The position numbers and the translations under genes are program-made. Below the pieces are notes generated by a model. The model was given only the letters and a program-made list of their open reading frames with translations. It did not search any database and was not told the origin of the DNA. Shown here one piece after another: positions 52,051-61,280 of a DNA stretch of 64,000 nucleotides. This DNA comes from a virus. The DNA lies in the IMG/VR virus record IMGVR_UViG_3300040770_000293, positions 34,515 through 98,514 of that record. One strand, given 5' to 3'. How positions within the stretch are numbered: position 1 is the first letter of the stretch; every line of letters starts with the position of its first letter.

Positions 52051-52985
52051 TATTCTGGTTTTTCATTAGCTACTCCAAACCTGTAAACGTATTGGAATTG
52101 TGTTTCTACATCTTGAGTTAATCTTACATTTGCAAACATACCTTTTATGTTCTCAAGTACCGATTTTCCTTTAAACTTTACTACATTTGTATTTATAGTT
52201 TTATTTATTTGATTTTCATCCCATAGCCACAATGGCTTGTTTTGATTATTGTCTACAACTCTATTATAAAAGTAATTTACAAACCATTGCTCTTCTTTAT
52301 GAGTTGTTAATATTTCTTGACTTTTACCATTTATTGCGGTTTTGGGATACTTGTTTATAAGACTTGTTTGTCCTGTATTATTTACAAGTCTTAACTCACC
52401 ACTGTTAGCTAAATTATTATATATTGTTATAGCTGACATAGGTTTATTTTCTATTTCTGCCCAATCATGTTCATCGTGGTATCTTCTAGTATTTAGATTA
52501 AAGTTTATAGAGTTTACAACTTTTGAAGTTAATGCTGTTTTTGTTGTGTAATCTATTATGAAAGGATACTTTTTACCATAGAAAACTTGATAAGATTGAT
52601 TTGTTAGTAAGTGACTCCACAACCCTTTTTCAAAAGAAGTGTTTGAATTGTTTATTCCTGTTTGGAAATAGTTTTGATGATTTAGATAATAGTTTGGAGC
52701 AAAGCTATAATAACTTATCCACTTTTCTAATACAGGACTATAAGCTACTGTAAAACTTACATCCTTAAAATATATAGGATTTGTAAGTTCTATTGGTATT
52801 TTTATTTCAGTTACTGTAGGTTCAACACTTTCTATGCATTCACATACAGCGTTTCCGTTAGGTAGTATCACTGTGTCACAACCTTCTGGACAAGATATAT
52901 TTTGTATAGTAGTTGTGCAATTACAGTATACTATACTATTTATAGTTTCTTGAGTACAATTTATATTGGGGCAGTTACAAGCCAT
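52050..52985 (-). CDS. Detached C-terminal domain of the tail muzzle protein, 311 residues
   Basis: The first 55 residues are Cys-rich (CNC, NC, CNC, C-x3-C, CEC). The rest carries the series expected at the end of crAss-type muzzle proteins: YFKDVSFTVAYSP, KWISYYSF, LWSHLLTNQSYQVFYGKKYP (about 121-140), YNNLANSGEL and NVRLTQDVE. In most relatives I remember, this region is fused to the giant protein; here it is a separate gene 9 bases downstream. It should sit at the distal tail and contact receptors or the cell wall. The Cys-rich start could hold it to the muzzle. Confidence 0.78.
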   Translation of the reverse strand: MACNCPNINCTQETINSIVYCNCTTTIQNISCPEGCDTVILPNGNAVCECIESVEPTVTEIKIPIELTNPIYFKDVSFTVAYSPVLEKWISYYSFAPNYYLNHQNYFQTGINNSNTSFEKGLWSHLLTNQSYQVFYGKKYPFIIDYTTKTALTSKVVNSINFNLNTRRYHDEHDWAEIENKPMSAITIYNNLANSGELRLVNNTGQTSLINKYPKTAINGKSQEILTTHKEEQWFVNYFYNRVVDNNQNKPLWLWDENQINKTINTNVVKFKGKSVLENIKGMFANVRLTQDVETQFQYVYRFGVANEKPE

Positions 52986-52994
52986 AGTTACTTT

Positions 52995-55900
52995 TTAACA
53001 GGGTGATAAATTACTAAATAAAGTTATTGATTGAACTACTCCTAAATTTAACGTTACAGCTACAGAAGTACTAGGCAATGATATTCCTCCTCCACCACCT
53101 ATCACAGTTGTATTTTGAATTCCATTTATATCTGAAGTATATACAATTCCTGTTAAAGTTATTGGACTTAATCCAAAATATAATTGTTGCCCTACTTGTA
53201 AAGGTAATGAATTTATTTCAAATGATGTATTAGTAATAGCTTTCGCTTCTGAATTTTGCATTATACACTTTATTTCTTGAGTAGTTTTATCTAAAAAGCT
53301 AGTGGTAACTAGAGAAGAGCCTTCTGATAAACCTGTTATAAAATTAAGATTTACTGAGCAATCAGCTAATGTAGTTGTTAATAAGGTACATGTTTGATTT
53401 TGTTCATCATATATGTAACCACTAGGACATAAGCTACCACTAACAACTACTTTTTCACACATTTGTGTTTGTGAGTTATATATGTAATCTGAAGGGCACT
53501 CTATTACTGCTGGAATAATTCCACACTTAGATTGATTAAATAAAAATCCCTCTTCTTTAGAGTATTCTATACAATCATTTAATGGTAGGTAGTCTTTCTT
53601 AGTTAAGAACATTCTATTAAACCTACTGTCCCATCCCATAGTGATACCTATACCATTACAAGCATTATCTGTGTCTACTCCCTTTATTCCTATCTTAAAT
53701 GGTAAGTGCTCCTTAAACCAATTTCTTAGATTACTTTCATAACCTGATATTTCAACTGGAGTTTTACCACCAACTGTTTGCATAACTTGCCCTCTTTTTG
53801 CATCCACATGGAAATGCCCATACTCTGAAGATACACTTTCTGAACTTTGAGTCCCTCCAAATCCTAATTCTGTTTGAAAATAGGTTCTAGGCTTATTTCT
53901 AGTGAAAATACCAGTATTTCCAAAAACATTGTCATTTTGAAAAACTCCTTGTACTGCTATATCGGTTGAATTAAAATATGCTACAGTATTTTCAAACCTA
54001 CCTAGTATTACTTCGTTTTCTATCCCTTTTAACTCCTTTAATTTACCATACGGTGTAGGAAACTCGTAGAAATCATTTGCTCTAAAAACTAGCCACGGAT
54101 CAGCTTGACCTGTTTCTGAATTGTCTTGCAAACTATATCTTACCCCATTAGGACTTTTTGACTGTCTTTCTGCTTCAAAAGTTGTATAATTATTTGGAGT
54201 TGTTTTATAAAATAGTTGTACTGCCTGTTTTTTATATTGTTCGTTGTAAAAAAATGTATTTGGTTTTTTTATTGATACATTATTCTCTTGAGTCCAATCT
54301 ACATGATCCCCTATGTTAGGGTAGAAATCATTTTCAGGCTCTTTCCTTGCGGCTCTATAGTTAGTATTAATTTCTGTTTCTGTAAGCATTCCAGGTATTC
54401 CGTAGTAATATAAATAAAACTTACTTGGTGGTTTTACATACATATCTCTATTACCTGCTAAACTATCAAAATTATAACTACTGTCAAAATCTGGAAATAT
54501 AATATTACCTCTGCTAAAATCTCCTGTTATTTCATAATCACCAAAAAATCTTGCTTTTCTTCCTATGTTTGTATATTTTCTGTAGTCGAATGGTGTTAGG
54601 GAAGCTATTCCCATAGCGTCAGTTACAAATAACGGCATTTTTCTTTTTAAGTGATACCTTGTTATAAAAGTATCTCCTCCAAGAATACTTATACAGTTAC
54701 TAGAAGGATTTTTTAAATCTCCTCTGTATCCTGTATTAATCCAAGAAATGCTATTTATACTCCCATATTGTGCAGGATTATAATTTTTTAATTTTACGTA
54801 AGGTGAAGCAATATTTTTGATTATGTCATTACTCCTACCTTCAATTTCTGAATTAGATTCACTGCCGTAAGTCAAGCTAGAAAGATTTCTATTTAAGTTT
54901 CCGTTATCATATCCTCTGTACTCTTCTTCCCAAGTTAAGGGGAAATCTTTTCCTAAAGATATAAATGTGCTGTGTTCTCTGTCTAAATTATTTATTTCTA
55001 ACTTTTCTCCATCTGTTTCATTAACTGTGGTGTAATTACCTGATTTTAAATTTTTACCAATATTTATACTTCTTAAAACATCTCCTTCTTCTTGCAGTGT
55101 TTTAATGTAGTTATAGTGTCCTTTAGAAGAGTACTTATAAGCAAAGTTTTTAGGGCTTCCTAAATCTTTAAACGTTTTTAGCCACTCATATCTGTATCTA
55201 CCTATTTGAGAAACTGATCTTAAGGCTGTAGTTGTGGCTGCTATTGTAGCTAATATTATACCTCCAACATTAACACTGTTAGAAAGTCCAAAAGTAACTC
55301 TAAAATTTTCTCCAGATTCTGCTATACGTATAGCTAATTCAGAAGCAGCTTCTATTATTGCTAAAGTTGTTGCTGTTGATTTTGCCTTTCTGCCTAATAT
55401 TACCCATTTAGGATGATCGTGTACGTCCACAAAATTACCACTGGATTTTCCAAAAATATATCCTTCCACTTTTAATTCAGAAGGTACTGTTAATTTCTTA
55501 AAATCTGTTTCTGGTGAGTGAAATGTGAAGTTATAGTTACTTTGACTATTGTGTGATATTAAAGAATTATTATCATTTAAGTTTAACTTATCTGCACCTA
55601 AATCATTATAAGGATAGTTAGAGTATAATATATCTTTGTTATCTTCTTGATACTTTCTCATATCAAATAGATACCCTGAGGCTTCTATACTTTTATTAGC
55701 TGTTCTATCTCCTCTAAATATTTCATAACTAACTACACTATCTTTTTGTTCTTGAGTTATTAATTTATTTTTTACCGCAATTTTTAAAAAAGTGTTAATA
55801 ACTTTCTCATCAATAGTTATACCTAAAGGAAATATAGTACTTGCTGAAAAACTAGAAAGTGGGTTATCCCACATAAAAGGTGCTACCTTATTATCTGGAA

Positions 55901-58679
55901 ACTTAAAATGTCTTATAGGCTCACATCTAAAATCTGTACTATCTACTAAATTATAATTACCTGAAATAGTTCCATTGGTAAAGTAATCTTCAAATTCTAA
56001 CCTCTCATTTAAATCTGAAAAATCTTGAGGTTGTATATTTAATACTTTAGAATTATACAATTCTATATTGTCTGGATAGGTCTCTAAACTTTCTACGTAA
56101 GCAAAAGTTCCTTTCTTATAAGGTAAAGATATACAATTTTGAACTTGTGGTAATTCAAAACTACATTCTGAAGTATAAGTTTGTCTTTTGTTTAAAACTA
56201 TTGATGTGTACGTAACATCAACTCTGCTGTAAGTTATATCTCTAGTCACTACAGAAAAACAACCTTTAGTTGGAGCTACTATAAATCTAGTTACATCATC
56301 TTGCCCTGTGACTTGTCTTATAGGACAATCAATAGCTACTATAAAAGTTGTACTATTATATACTCCTAAATTAGTTTCTGCATTATCACCTACTTTTATA
56401 AATAAGCTTCCTGCCGATAACCTTAATTTGTATTGTTCTCCTTCTGATAAATCTACAATTTGACTATATAATGGTGCTGCTGTTCCACAGTTATTATAAA
56501 GGGATAATCTTACTAAAGTTCCTGAAGAAATGCTATCTGTTGGTGTTTCTGGTAATTTTTGTTTTGTTACTTCTAAAATTAATTCTTGTTTAGTTACAAA
56601 GTTTCCCTTGTACCATAAAGCCCCTTTATGTATTTTATTTGTAAATTCTGATGATAAAGACGTTGCATTTTTTGTTGTCTGTAATTCGCTTGAAGTGTTT
56701 GCTCCATAGTACATAAAGTACTGACTAGATAGGGGAGGTGTATTTGCAGATATGTTTTGTATATCTTCTGGAGTATTACATATAGTGTTTGAGAATACAG
56801 ACTCTCTTTTATATACAAATTTATTAATAAATGCTATGTCTTTAGTGTACAACTCCCTAAACTCTTCATCTTTTACTAGAGCTCCATCAACTTGACTTGT
56901 AGCGGAGACCTGACAATAATTTAAAGGTATTATTTTAGCATAATCTAAAGGGAATATACTCGGTATTTTTTCTGAATTTTCTCCTGTAATTGTTTTTAAA
57001 GATAATTTTTCAGATAATAATATTGGTGCAGAACATTCTGAATCAAATATAGGCACACTGTTTTGATTTGTATAGTCTGTAATATCTAGATATTCACAAA
57101 AAGGATATTCAAAACATTCTTCAAAACTGTCTTCAATAAGTTCTGAAAGGTTTTCATATTCTTGTGTGTCAAAAAGTGAAAAAGTCGCTCCTAGAATAGT
57201 TACAACATTTTCAATAGTTGAAGTTTTTTCAATTGATTCTATTATAGTTGTAGTAGGAACATTTTCATTTAAACATACACCCGTCTCTTTTGCATCATTA
57301 TAAAACTGCCATCTTTTTAATCTATCTGTAGTTGTACAATTTACTTTGTTTGCTTCTATGGATAACCTATCTTTATTATTACTTGCTACTTCTGTTAAGT
57401 CTTCTTCTGTAGCTTGTCTTCCTATTAAAGGATATACGGGTGTTTTATACCCTGTATTTGTTTGGAACTGTATTGCTAGAGGATATACTTCATCTCTGTT
57501 ATATCCTTTTTTGCCGTTGTTTACTCCACTTTCGTAGAAATTTTCAGAAGCTATAGAAGTTTGCCATTTAGCAAATTGTCCTATAAAGTTTACTACAGGT
57601 TGTAAATTCCACTCCTTTTCTGATTCTAGTCCATATAAAAATAAAGCATTATTAGACACTGCCAATGCTTCGGCTTTTTTTACTTCTGTGTTTACTTTTA
57701 AAAGTTCAACTAGAGTGGTTGCCTTTTTATTTTGTTGAGTTGTATAAACTACACTGTTGTCGTCAATAGTATGTAAACCCTCTATAAAATAAGTTTGAGC
57801 GTTATTTGTATTCTGTATAACTGCAATCTTATAGTGAGTGTATTGTTTGTCCAAACCTTCTACTTTTAATTTTATAGCAAAGTTTGTTCTTTCAGATACT
57901 TCACTTGAAGCTTCCTGAACTGTATTGTTCTCATCAAATATTGATACTTGTTGAGTTAGTGAGTAATATTGAGATAACTCATTTCCTGCTTCATCTGAAT
58001 AAGCTATTAGGAATTGATAATTTCCTTCTGTTAGACTCCCTCCTTGATCTATTGATGTTGGCGTTAAGTCAGGTATAGCGTGCTTTTTAAAGATCCTCAT
58101 CTTGTCTGCATTGAAGCATTTAACTTCTTCTACAGGTTCTCCACAACTTATAGTTTGACTATTTATGTATTGAGATAGTTTGTTTATTTCAATGTAACGT
58201 GGTTCATTTCTATTATCTGTAAAATATATTATTTTTACTCCTTTTTCATTTTTTATTGCGCACTTTTTTATTGGGAAATTAATATTAAAATTAAATCCAT
58301 TGTTGCAAGCGTCATTAAGTAACGTGGTGTAAGTTTGTAATGGTTGTTGTACTGTATTTTCAAGAGGTTGAGCTATTTGTATGTTATTCTCAAATCCTTC
58401 AAGTTTTCCAAACTCTCCTTCTCCTGTAATAGGATTTGTTAAAAATACAAAAGTTGTACTTGAATCAATATCTACTTTACCCCCTATAAATTTAAAGCCT
58501 AATTTAAATCTAGTTGCTAGTAAATTACTCTGCTCATTAGATAAACTGAAAAAATCCTCTGATGAATTTTCCAAGTTGGCATTCATTGCAAAGGAGTATT
58601 CTGTATTTTCTAATTCTAAAGGGTTTTTTCTAGACATTCCTTTTTTAGGAATATTTAAACTTTTTATTGGTTTTTCCAT
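52995..58679 (-). CDS. Tail muzzle (P22 gp10-like stabilisation) protein, 1894 residues
   Basis: The N-terminal block NPLELENTEYSFAMNANLE and FSLSNEQSNLL (about 19-55) is the hallmark of the crAss-type stabilisation/muzzle family. The middle is beta-rich with many Asn/Tyr/Thr. GWDSRFNRMFLTKKDY lies near residue 1680, where relatives continue into a C-terminal domain. Here about 200 different residues follow, including two CPSxYIYxxQxQxC repeats and a Gly/Ser-rich end, and the usual C-terminal domain is encoded next door. Forms the end of the short tail. Confidence 0.88.
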   Translation of the reverse strand: MEKPIKSLNIPKKGMSRKNPLELENTEYSFAMNANLENSSEDFFSLSNEQSNLLATRFKLGFKFIGGKVDIDSSTTFVFLTNPITGEGEFGKLEGFENNIQIAQPLENTVQQPLQTYTTLLNDACNNGFNFNINFPIKKCAIKNEKGVKIIYFTDNRNEPRYIEINKLSQYINSQTISCGEPVEEVKCFNADKMRIFKKHAIPDLTPTSIDQGGSLTEGNYQFLIAYSDEAGNELSQYYSLTQQVSIFDENNTVQEASSEVSERTNFAIKLKVEGLDKQYTHYKIAVIQNTNNAQTYFIEGLHTIDDNSVVYTTQQNKKATTLVELLKVNTEVKKAEALAVSNNALFLYGLESEKEWNLQPVVNFIGQFAKWQTSIASENFYESGVNNGKKGYNRDEVYPLAIQFQTNTGYKTPVYPLIGRQATEEDLTEVASNNKDRLSIEANKVNCTTTDRLKRWQFYNDAKETGVCLNENVPTTTIIESIEKTSTIENVVTILGATFSLFDTQEYENLSELIEDSFEECFEYPFCEYLDITDYTNQNSVPIFDSECSAPILLSEKLSLKTITGENSEKIPSIFPLDYAKIIPLNYCQVSATSQVDGALVKDEEFRELYTKDIAFINKFVYKRESVFSNTICNTPEDIQNISANTPPLSSQYFMYYGANTSSELQTTKNATSLSSEFTNKIHKGALWYKGNFVTKQELILEVTKQKLPETPTDSISSGTLVRLSLYNNCGTAAPLYSQIVDLSEGEQYKLRLSAGSLFIKVGDNAETNLGVYNSTTFIVAIDCPIRQVTGQDDVTRFIVAPTKGCFSVVTRDITYSRVDVTYTSIVLNKRQTYTSECSFELPQVQNCISLPYKKGTFAYVESLETYPDNIELYNSKVLNIQPQDFSDLNERLEFEDYFTNGTISGNYNLVDSTDFRCEPIRHFKFPDNKVAPFMWDNPLSSFSASTIFPLGITIDEKVINTFLKIAVKNKLITQEQKDSVVSYEIFRGDRTANKSIEASGYLFDMRKYQEDNKDILYSNYPYNDLGADKLNLNDNNSLISHNSQSNYNFTFHSPETDFKKLTVPSELKVEGYIFGKSSGNFVDVHDHPKWVILGRKAKSTATTLAIIEAASELAIRIAESGENFRVTFGLSNSVNVGGIILATIAATTTALRSVSQIGRYRYEWLKTFKDLGSPKNFAYKYSSKGHYNYIKTLQEEGDVLRSINIGKNLKSGNYTTVNETDGEKLEINNLDREHSTFISLGKDFPLTWEEEYRGYDNGNLNRNLSSLTYGSESNSEIEGRSNDIIKNIASPYVKLKNYNPAQYGSINSISWINTGYRGDLKNPSSNCISILGGDTFITRYHLKRKMPLFVTDAMGIASLTPFDYRKYTNIGRKARFFGDYEITGDFSRGNIIFPDFDSSYNFDSLAGNRDMYVKPPSKFYLYYYGIPGMLTETEINTNYRAARKEPENDFYPNIGDHVDWTQENNVSIKKPNTFFYNEQYKKQAVQLFYKTTPNNYTTFEAERQSKSPNGVRYSLQDNSETGQADPWLVFRANDFYEFPTPYGKLKELKGIENEVILGRFENTVAYFNSTDIAVQGVFQNDNVFGNTGIFTRNKPRTYFQTELGFGGTQSSESVSSEYGHFHVDAKRGQVMQTVGGKTPVEISGYESNLRNWFKEHLPFKIGIKGVDTDNACNGIGITMGWDSRFNRMFLTKKDYLPLNDCIEYSKEEGFLFNQSKCGIIPAVIECPSDYIYNSQTQMCEKVVVSGSLCPSGYIYDEQNQTCTLLTTTLADCSVNLNFITGLSEGSSLVTTSFLDKTTQEIKCIMQNSEAKAITNTSFEINSLPLQVGQQLYFGLSPITLTGIVYTSDINGIQNTTVIGGGGGISLPSTSVAVTLNLGVVQSITLFSNLSPC

Positions 58680-59566
58680 TATTTACCGTAAGCAAATTGC
58701 TGATATATGCTGTTTCTTCTTTTGTGATTTGCTGCTAATTCTTTCCACCATTTTCCTCCCATACCTTCAAATTTGGCGGCGGTCATAGCATTTGAAAATT
58801 TATCTGCAGATTCTTGTTTCCAATACATTAACTTATTTTGAACATCTGGATCATCTCCATTAGTCCATAAGTTTTCATATATTTTTTTCTTTAGCTCTGC
58901 CACTACATATTCATAAACATAGTTACCCATTACTTCTGGAATTATCAAGTCATCTGTGCCTTCTTCAGTTGGTAAGCCTTGGTATTGAATGTAAATAAAA
59001 CCCTTATTAAAATTAGTTTGTATATATTCTCCTAGTATGTTTATTTCATAGGGGCAAGAATTTGTTAAGTTTTTTTGCAAATTCAAGTTGTTTCCGCAAA
59101 GCCTTTCTTTTTTAAATCCTCTTGTTAACTTTAATAGTTGAGGATTTTTGTATTTAAATTCTACTTGAGTTCTTCCATCGTGAAAAAATAATTTTTCTGT
59201 TATTTCTGTAAATTCTCCTGTTTTAAAATCATCTGCTAAATTATCCCAGTCTCTTTTAGCTTCTATTCTTACTCTATATTGATAAATATTTTGTAAAGTG
59301 TCTTCGTCCTCTTCTCCACATAACACTTCACTTTTATCTGGAATGCATTTTGCCGCTAAAAACAATGAATAAAAGTTTTCAGGCAATTTAGCCATTCCAT
59401 TTTTAACTTCCACCACTTTGTCAACCTTTGGCATAATATTCCCTCCAAACTTTAATAAGGCGTTCTTAGTCCATAAGTTTAAAGATATAGTATCTATTAA
59501 CCCACTTTCATTATATTGTTTTAAATCTGTTAAAACCTCCGCTATAAGTTGATTACGTGTTGTCAA
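58679..59566 (-). CDS. Tail ring protein, P22 gp4-like
   Basis: 295 residues. Fits the ring/tail-tubular family under the portal: an N-terminal helical part (about 1-45), a beta domain with LPENFYSL (about 58-65), a GFIYIQYQGLP segment (about 188-198), and a C-terminal helical region after IPEVMGNYVYEY (about 207-218). Its position between the IHF-like and muzzle genes matches the gene order in crAss-like phages. ATG is used at 59566, overlapping the IHF-like gene by 14 bp. Confidence 0.82.
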   Translation of the reverse strand: MTTRNQLIAEVLTDLKQYNESGLIDTISLNLWTKNALLKFGGNIMPKVDKVVEVKNGMAKLPENFYSLFLAAKCIPDKSEVLCGEEDEDTLQNIYQYRVRIEAKRDWDNLADDFKTGEFTEITEKLFFHDGRTQVEFKYKNPQLLKLTRGFKKERLCGNNLNLQKNLTNSCPYEINILGEYIQTNFNKGFIYIQYQGLPTEEGTDDLIIPEVMGNYVYEYVVAELKKKIYENLWTNGDDPDVQNKLMYWKQESADKFSNAMTAAKFEGMGGKWWKELAANHKRRNSIYQQFAYGK

Positions 59567-60179
59567 TGTTTTGTTTTTTTATTACGTCTACTGTGTATGT
59601 TCTATTTCCGTGTAGGTTATGTAACAGTGAGAAATTCATTTTATATCTTTTTCCTTCACTTAATAATTGTGACATTATTCTTGTAGTGTAGTATTTATGA
59701 AAGGCTCTTTCCATTACCCACTCTTTTAGTGCTGTATCTTTCCTTATAGGTATAAATGTTATACTGTGAGGGAAACCTTTAGTCTGAAAGTTCATGTACT
59801 TTTTTTTCTTTCCTTGTACAAACCCTTCCATTACTCTTCTTTGCGGATACCTTACTATGCAGAAATATCCAAAATTCTTAATAAAAACTCCTGCTTCATT
59901 TCTAACTGTTCTTTCTGCTATTGTTTTTAGAGTTTGGTATATTATTTCAAAGGTTTGTTTTTTTGTAAATCCTTTTTCTTTTAGATTTAAAGTTTTTTCT
60001 AAATGTTGAATTAATTTTTTATTAGCTCTTAAATCTACAGTATTTACGAATGTTTTTTTGTAAACTTCTTTGTTCTCTGCGTCAGGTTGTTTTCTTTTTA
60101 CGTGATTGACATTTTTAGGATTGTTTTTTGAATGTCTAAAAACTCTCTTTTCTCCTTTCGTGTATTTAGCTACCTTCAT
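59553..60179 (-). CDS. IHF-like virion-associated DNA-binding protein
   Basis: 208 residues. After a basic N-terminus (about 1-45) comes a helix pair and the HU/IHF signature GVFIKNFGYFCIVRYPQRR (about 97-115). The C-terminal 60 residues are extra. crAss-like phages carry IHF-like genes between ring genes, and they occur in the tail region of the particle. Likely structural rather than a classic nucleoid protein. Overlaps the previous gene by 14 bp. Confidence 0.8.
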   Translation of the reverse strand: MKVAKYTKGEKRVFRHSKNNPKNVNHVKRKQPDAENKEVYKKTFVNTVDLRANKKLIQHLEKTLNLKEKGFTKKQTFEIIYQTLKTIAERTVRNEAGVFIKNFGYFCIVRYPQRRVMEGFVQGKKKKYMNFQTKGFPHSITFIPIRKDTALKEWVMERAFHKYYTTRIMSQLLSEGKRYKMNFSLLHNLHGNRTYTVDVIKKQNIDNT

Positions 60180-60831
60180 TTAAGTTAGGGTTTTGATCTT
60201 CTTGCACTTGCTTCGATAGTACTACTTCTTTTATAGTTTCTGAGATAACAACTTCCATTAATTTGTCACTGCATATAAAATCGTAATCCCAAGCTGATTT
60301 GCAATTACTTTCTTTGCACGAGGATAATTCATCAAGGTCAAATAAATCTAAAGTTATTAGGGAAACATTTACTATTTCTACTTCTGTATCTGGTATATAT
60401 AAATAATTATCTTTTATATAAAAATATAAGTCTTTTGATGCGTCTTTTCTTTGTTTATTTAATCTGTATTGTGCAAGAGTAATAGGTTTTATCAAGTGTT
60501 CTCCATCTAATGAAGTAACTTCTTTTATACTTGAGCCAAACTTACTGTAAATTAGTTCAGGTAGTTTTTTCTTAGACTGCATTAACTGTTTACAAGTTCT
60601 AAACTCTATAATAGGGCAATCAATAATATCTATTTTTTTTAATTCAAAACAGTTTAAACTTGACAATAAGTTATCTTCTCTATATATTGAGTTTTCTCCT
60701 GCTTTTTGAGATATAAAAAACTTTGCTTTTTCTTGTCCTACTTTTAAAATAAAACGGCGTGAAATCATAGAGTCCTTACTTAAAGACTTTAGTCCGTTTA
60801 ACACTCTTGATACAAATTCTCGATTATTCAT
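60166..60831 (-). CDS. crAss-type ring (head-tail joining) protein
   Basis: 221 residues. The N-terminal helix pair (about 5-40) and the beta segments IDCPIIEFRTCKQLMQSKKKLP (given in parts: IDCPIIEFRTC, then LMQSKKKLP), LYFYIKDNYLYIPDTEVE, followed by a C-terminal helix, resemble the first ring protein of crAss-like tails. It is first in the neck/tail unit after a terminator. Assignment is from memory of gene order and sequence pattern; other head-tail joining proteins remain possible. Confidence 0.68.
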   Translation of the reverse strand: MNNREFVSRVLNGLKSLSKDSMISRRFILKVGQEKAKFFISQKAGENSIYREDNLLSSLNCFELKKIDIIDCPIIEFRTCKQLMQSKKKLPELIYSKFGSSIKEVTSLDGEHLIKPITLAQYRLNKQRKDASKDLYFYIKDNYLYIPDTEVEIVNVSLITLDLFDLDELSSCKESNCKSAWDYDFICSDKLMEVVISETIKEVVLSKQVQEDQNPNLNEGS

Positions 60832-60835
60832 TCTG

Positions 60836-60866
60836 CAAATATACTATATTATACTTATTTTTTAAA
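60836..60866 (-). promoter_or_regulatory. Weak candidate promoter for the neck/tail unit
   Basis: The minus strand has a perfect TATATTTG (60843-60836) directly before the ring gene, but the -33 position has TTT rather than TTG. The transcript would be nearly leaderless. It lies just after a strong terminator, where a promoter is expected. Confidence 0.4.
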
Positions 60867-60889
60867 ATTACTTACAAAGTGGTTTATAC

Positions 60890-60958
60890 AAAAAAGAGAT
60901 GTATTTCTACACCTCCTTCTTTTTAAAACAAAAGAAAACCAATAAACTTTTGTTTTAA
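60890..60958 (-). terminator. Tandem hairpin terminator
   Basis: A 12-pair perfect hairpin (60923-60934 with 60947-60958) is followed on the minus strand by GAGGTGTA-GAAA-TACATCTC and six T (60890-60915). The second hairpin has one G-U pair, a GAAA tetraloop and a clear T-tail. Ends the receptor-binding unit to the right. Confidence 0.85.
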
Positions 60959-61279
60959 CTATAAACAAATTGAATCAACTGTTATTATACCATTATCATC
61001 AATAGATACATTGTAAATATCTATTAATATTAATTTATAGTATCTACCTTGTCCTGCTACAGGAATTAGTCCTTGTGCATCACTAAAAACTTTATCTCCA
61101 TTAACAACCAAACCTGTAGTTACTGTCTCTATGTAGCATGGAGTGTCTACAACTAAACTACAAACATCTTGATTAGTTACTTGAAATGTACTGCTTATAG
61201 ACCCCTCTTGTAAATTATTAGGTGGTGTTACTTCTGTTATATGTTCTGTTCTGAAAATATCTCTTTTAAAACTATTCAT
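60959..61279 (-). CDS. Small tail-appendage protein, 106 residues
   Basis: Beta-rich with three Cys; the N-terminal 45 residues and the C-terminal 50 form two small domains (FSDAQGLIPVAGQGRYYKL). It is the last gene of the appendage unit. Probably a structural tail component; no family recognised. Confidence 0.65.
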   Translation of the reverse strand: MNSFKRDIFRTEHITEVTPPNNLQEGSISSTFQVTNQDVCSLVVDTPCYIETVTTGLVVNGDKVFSDAQGLIPVAGQGRYYKLILIDIYNVSIDDNGIITVDSICL

Positions 61280-61280
61280 A

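Noticed and set aside
58381-58788. 135-codon + strand frame across the muzzle start
   Set aside because: Crosses a gene boundary on the opposite strand and lacks leader signals; opposite frame explains it.
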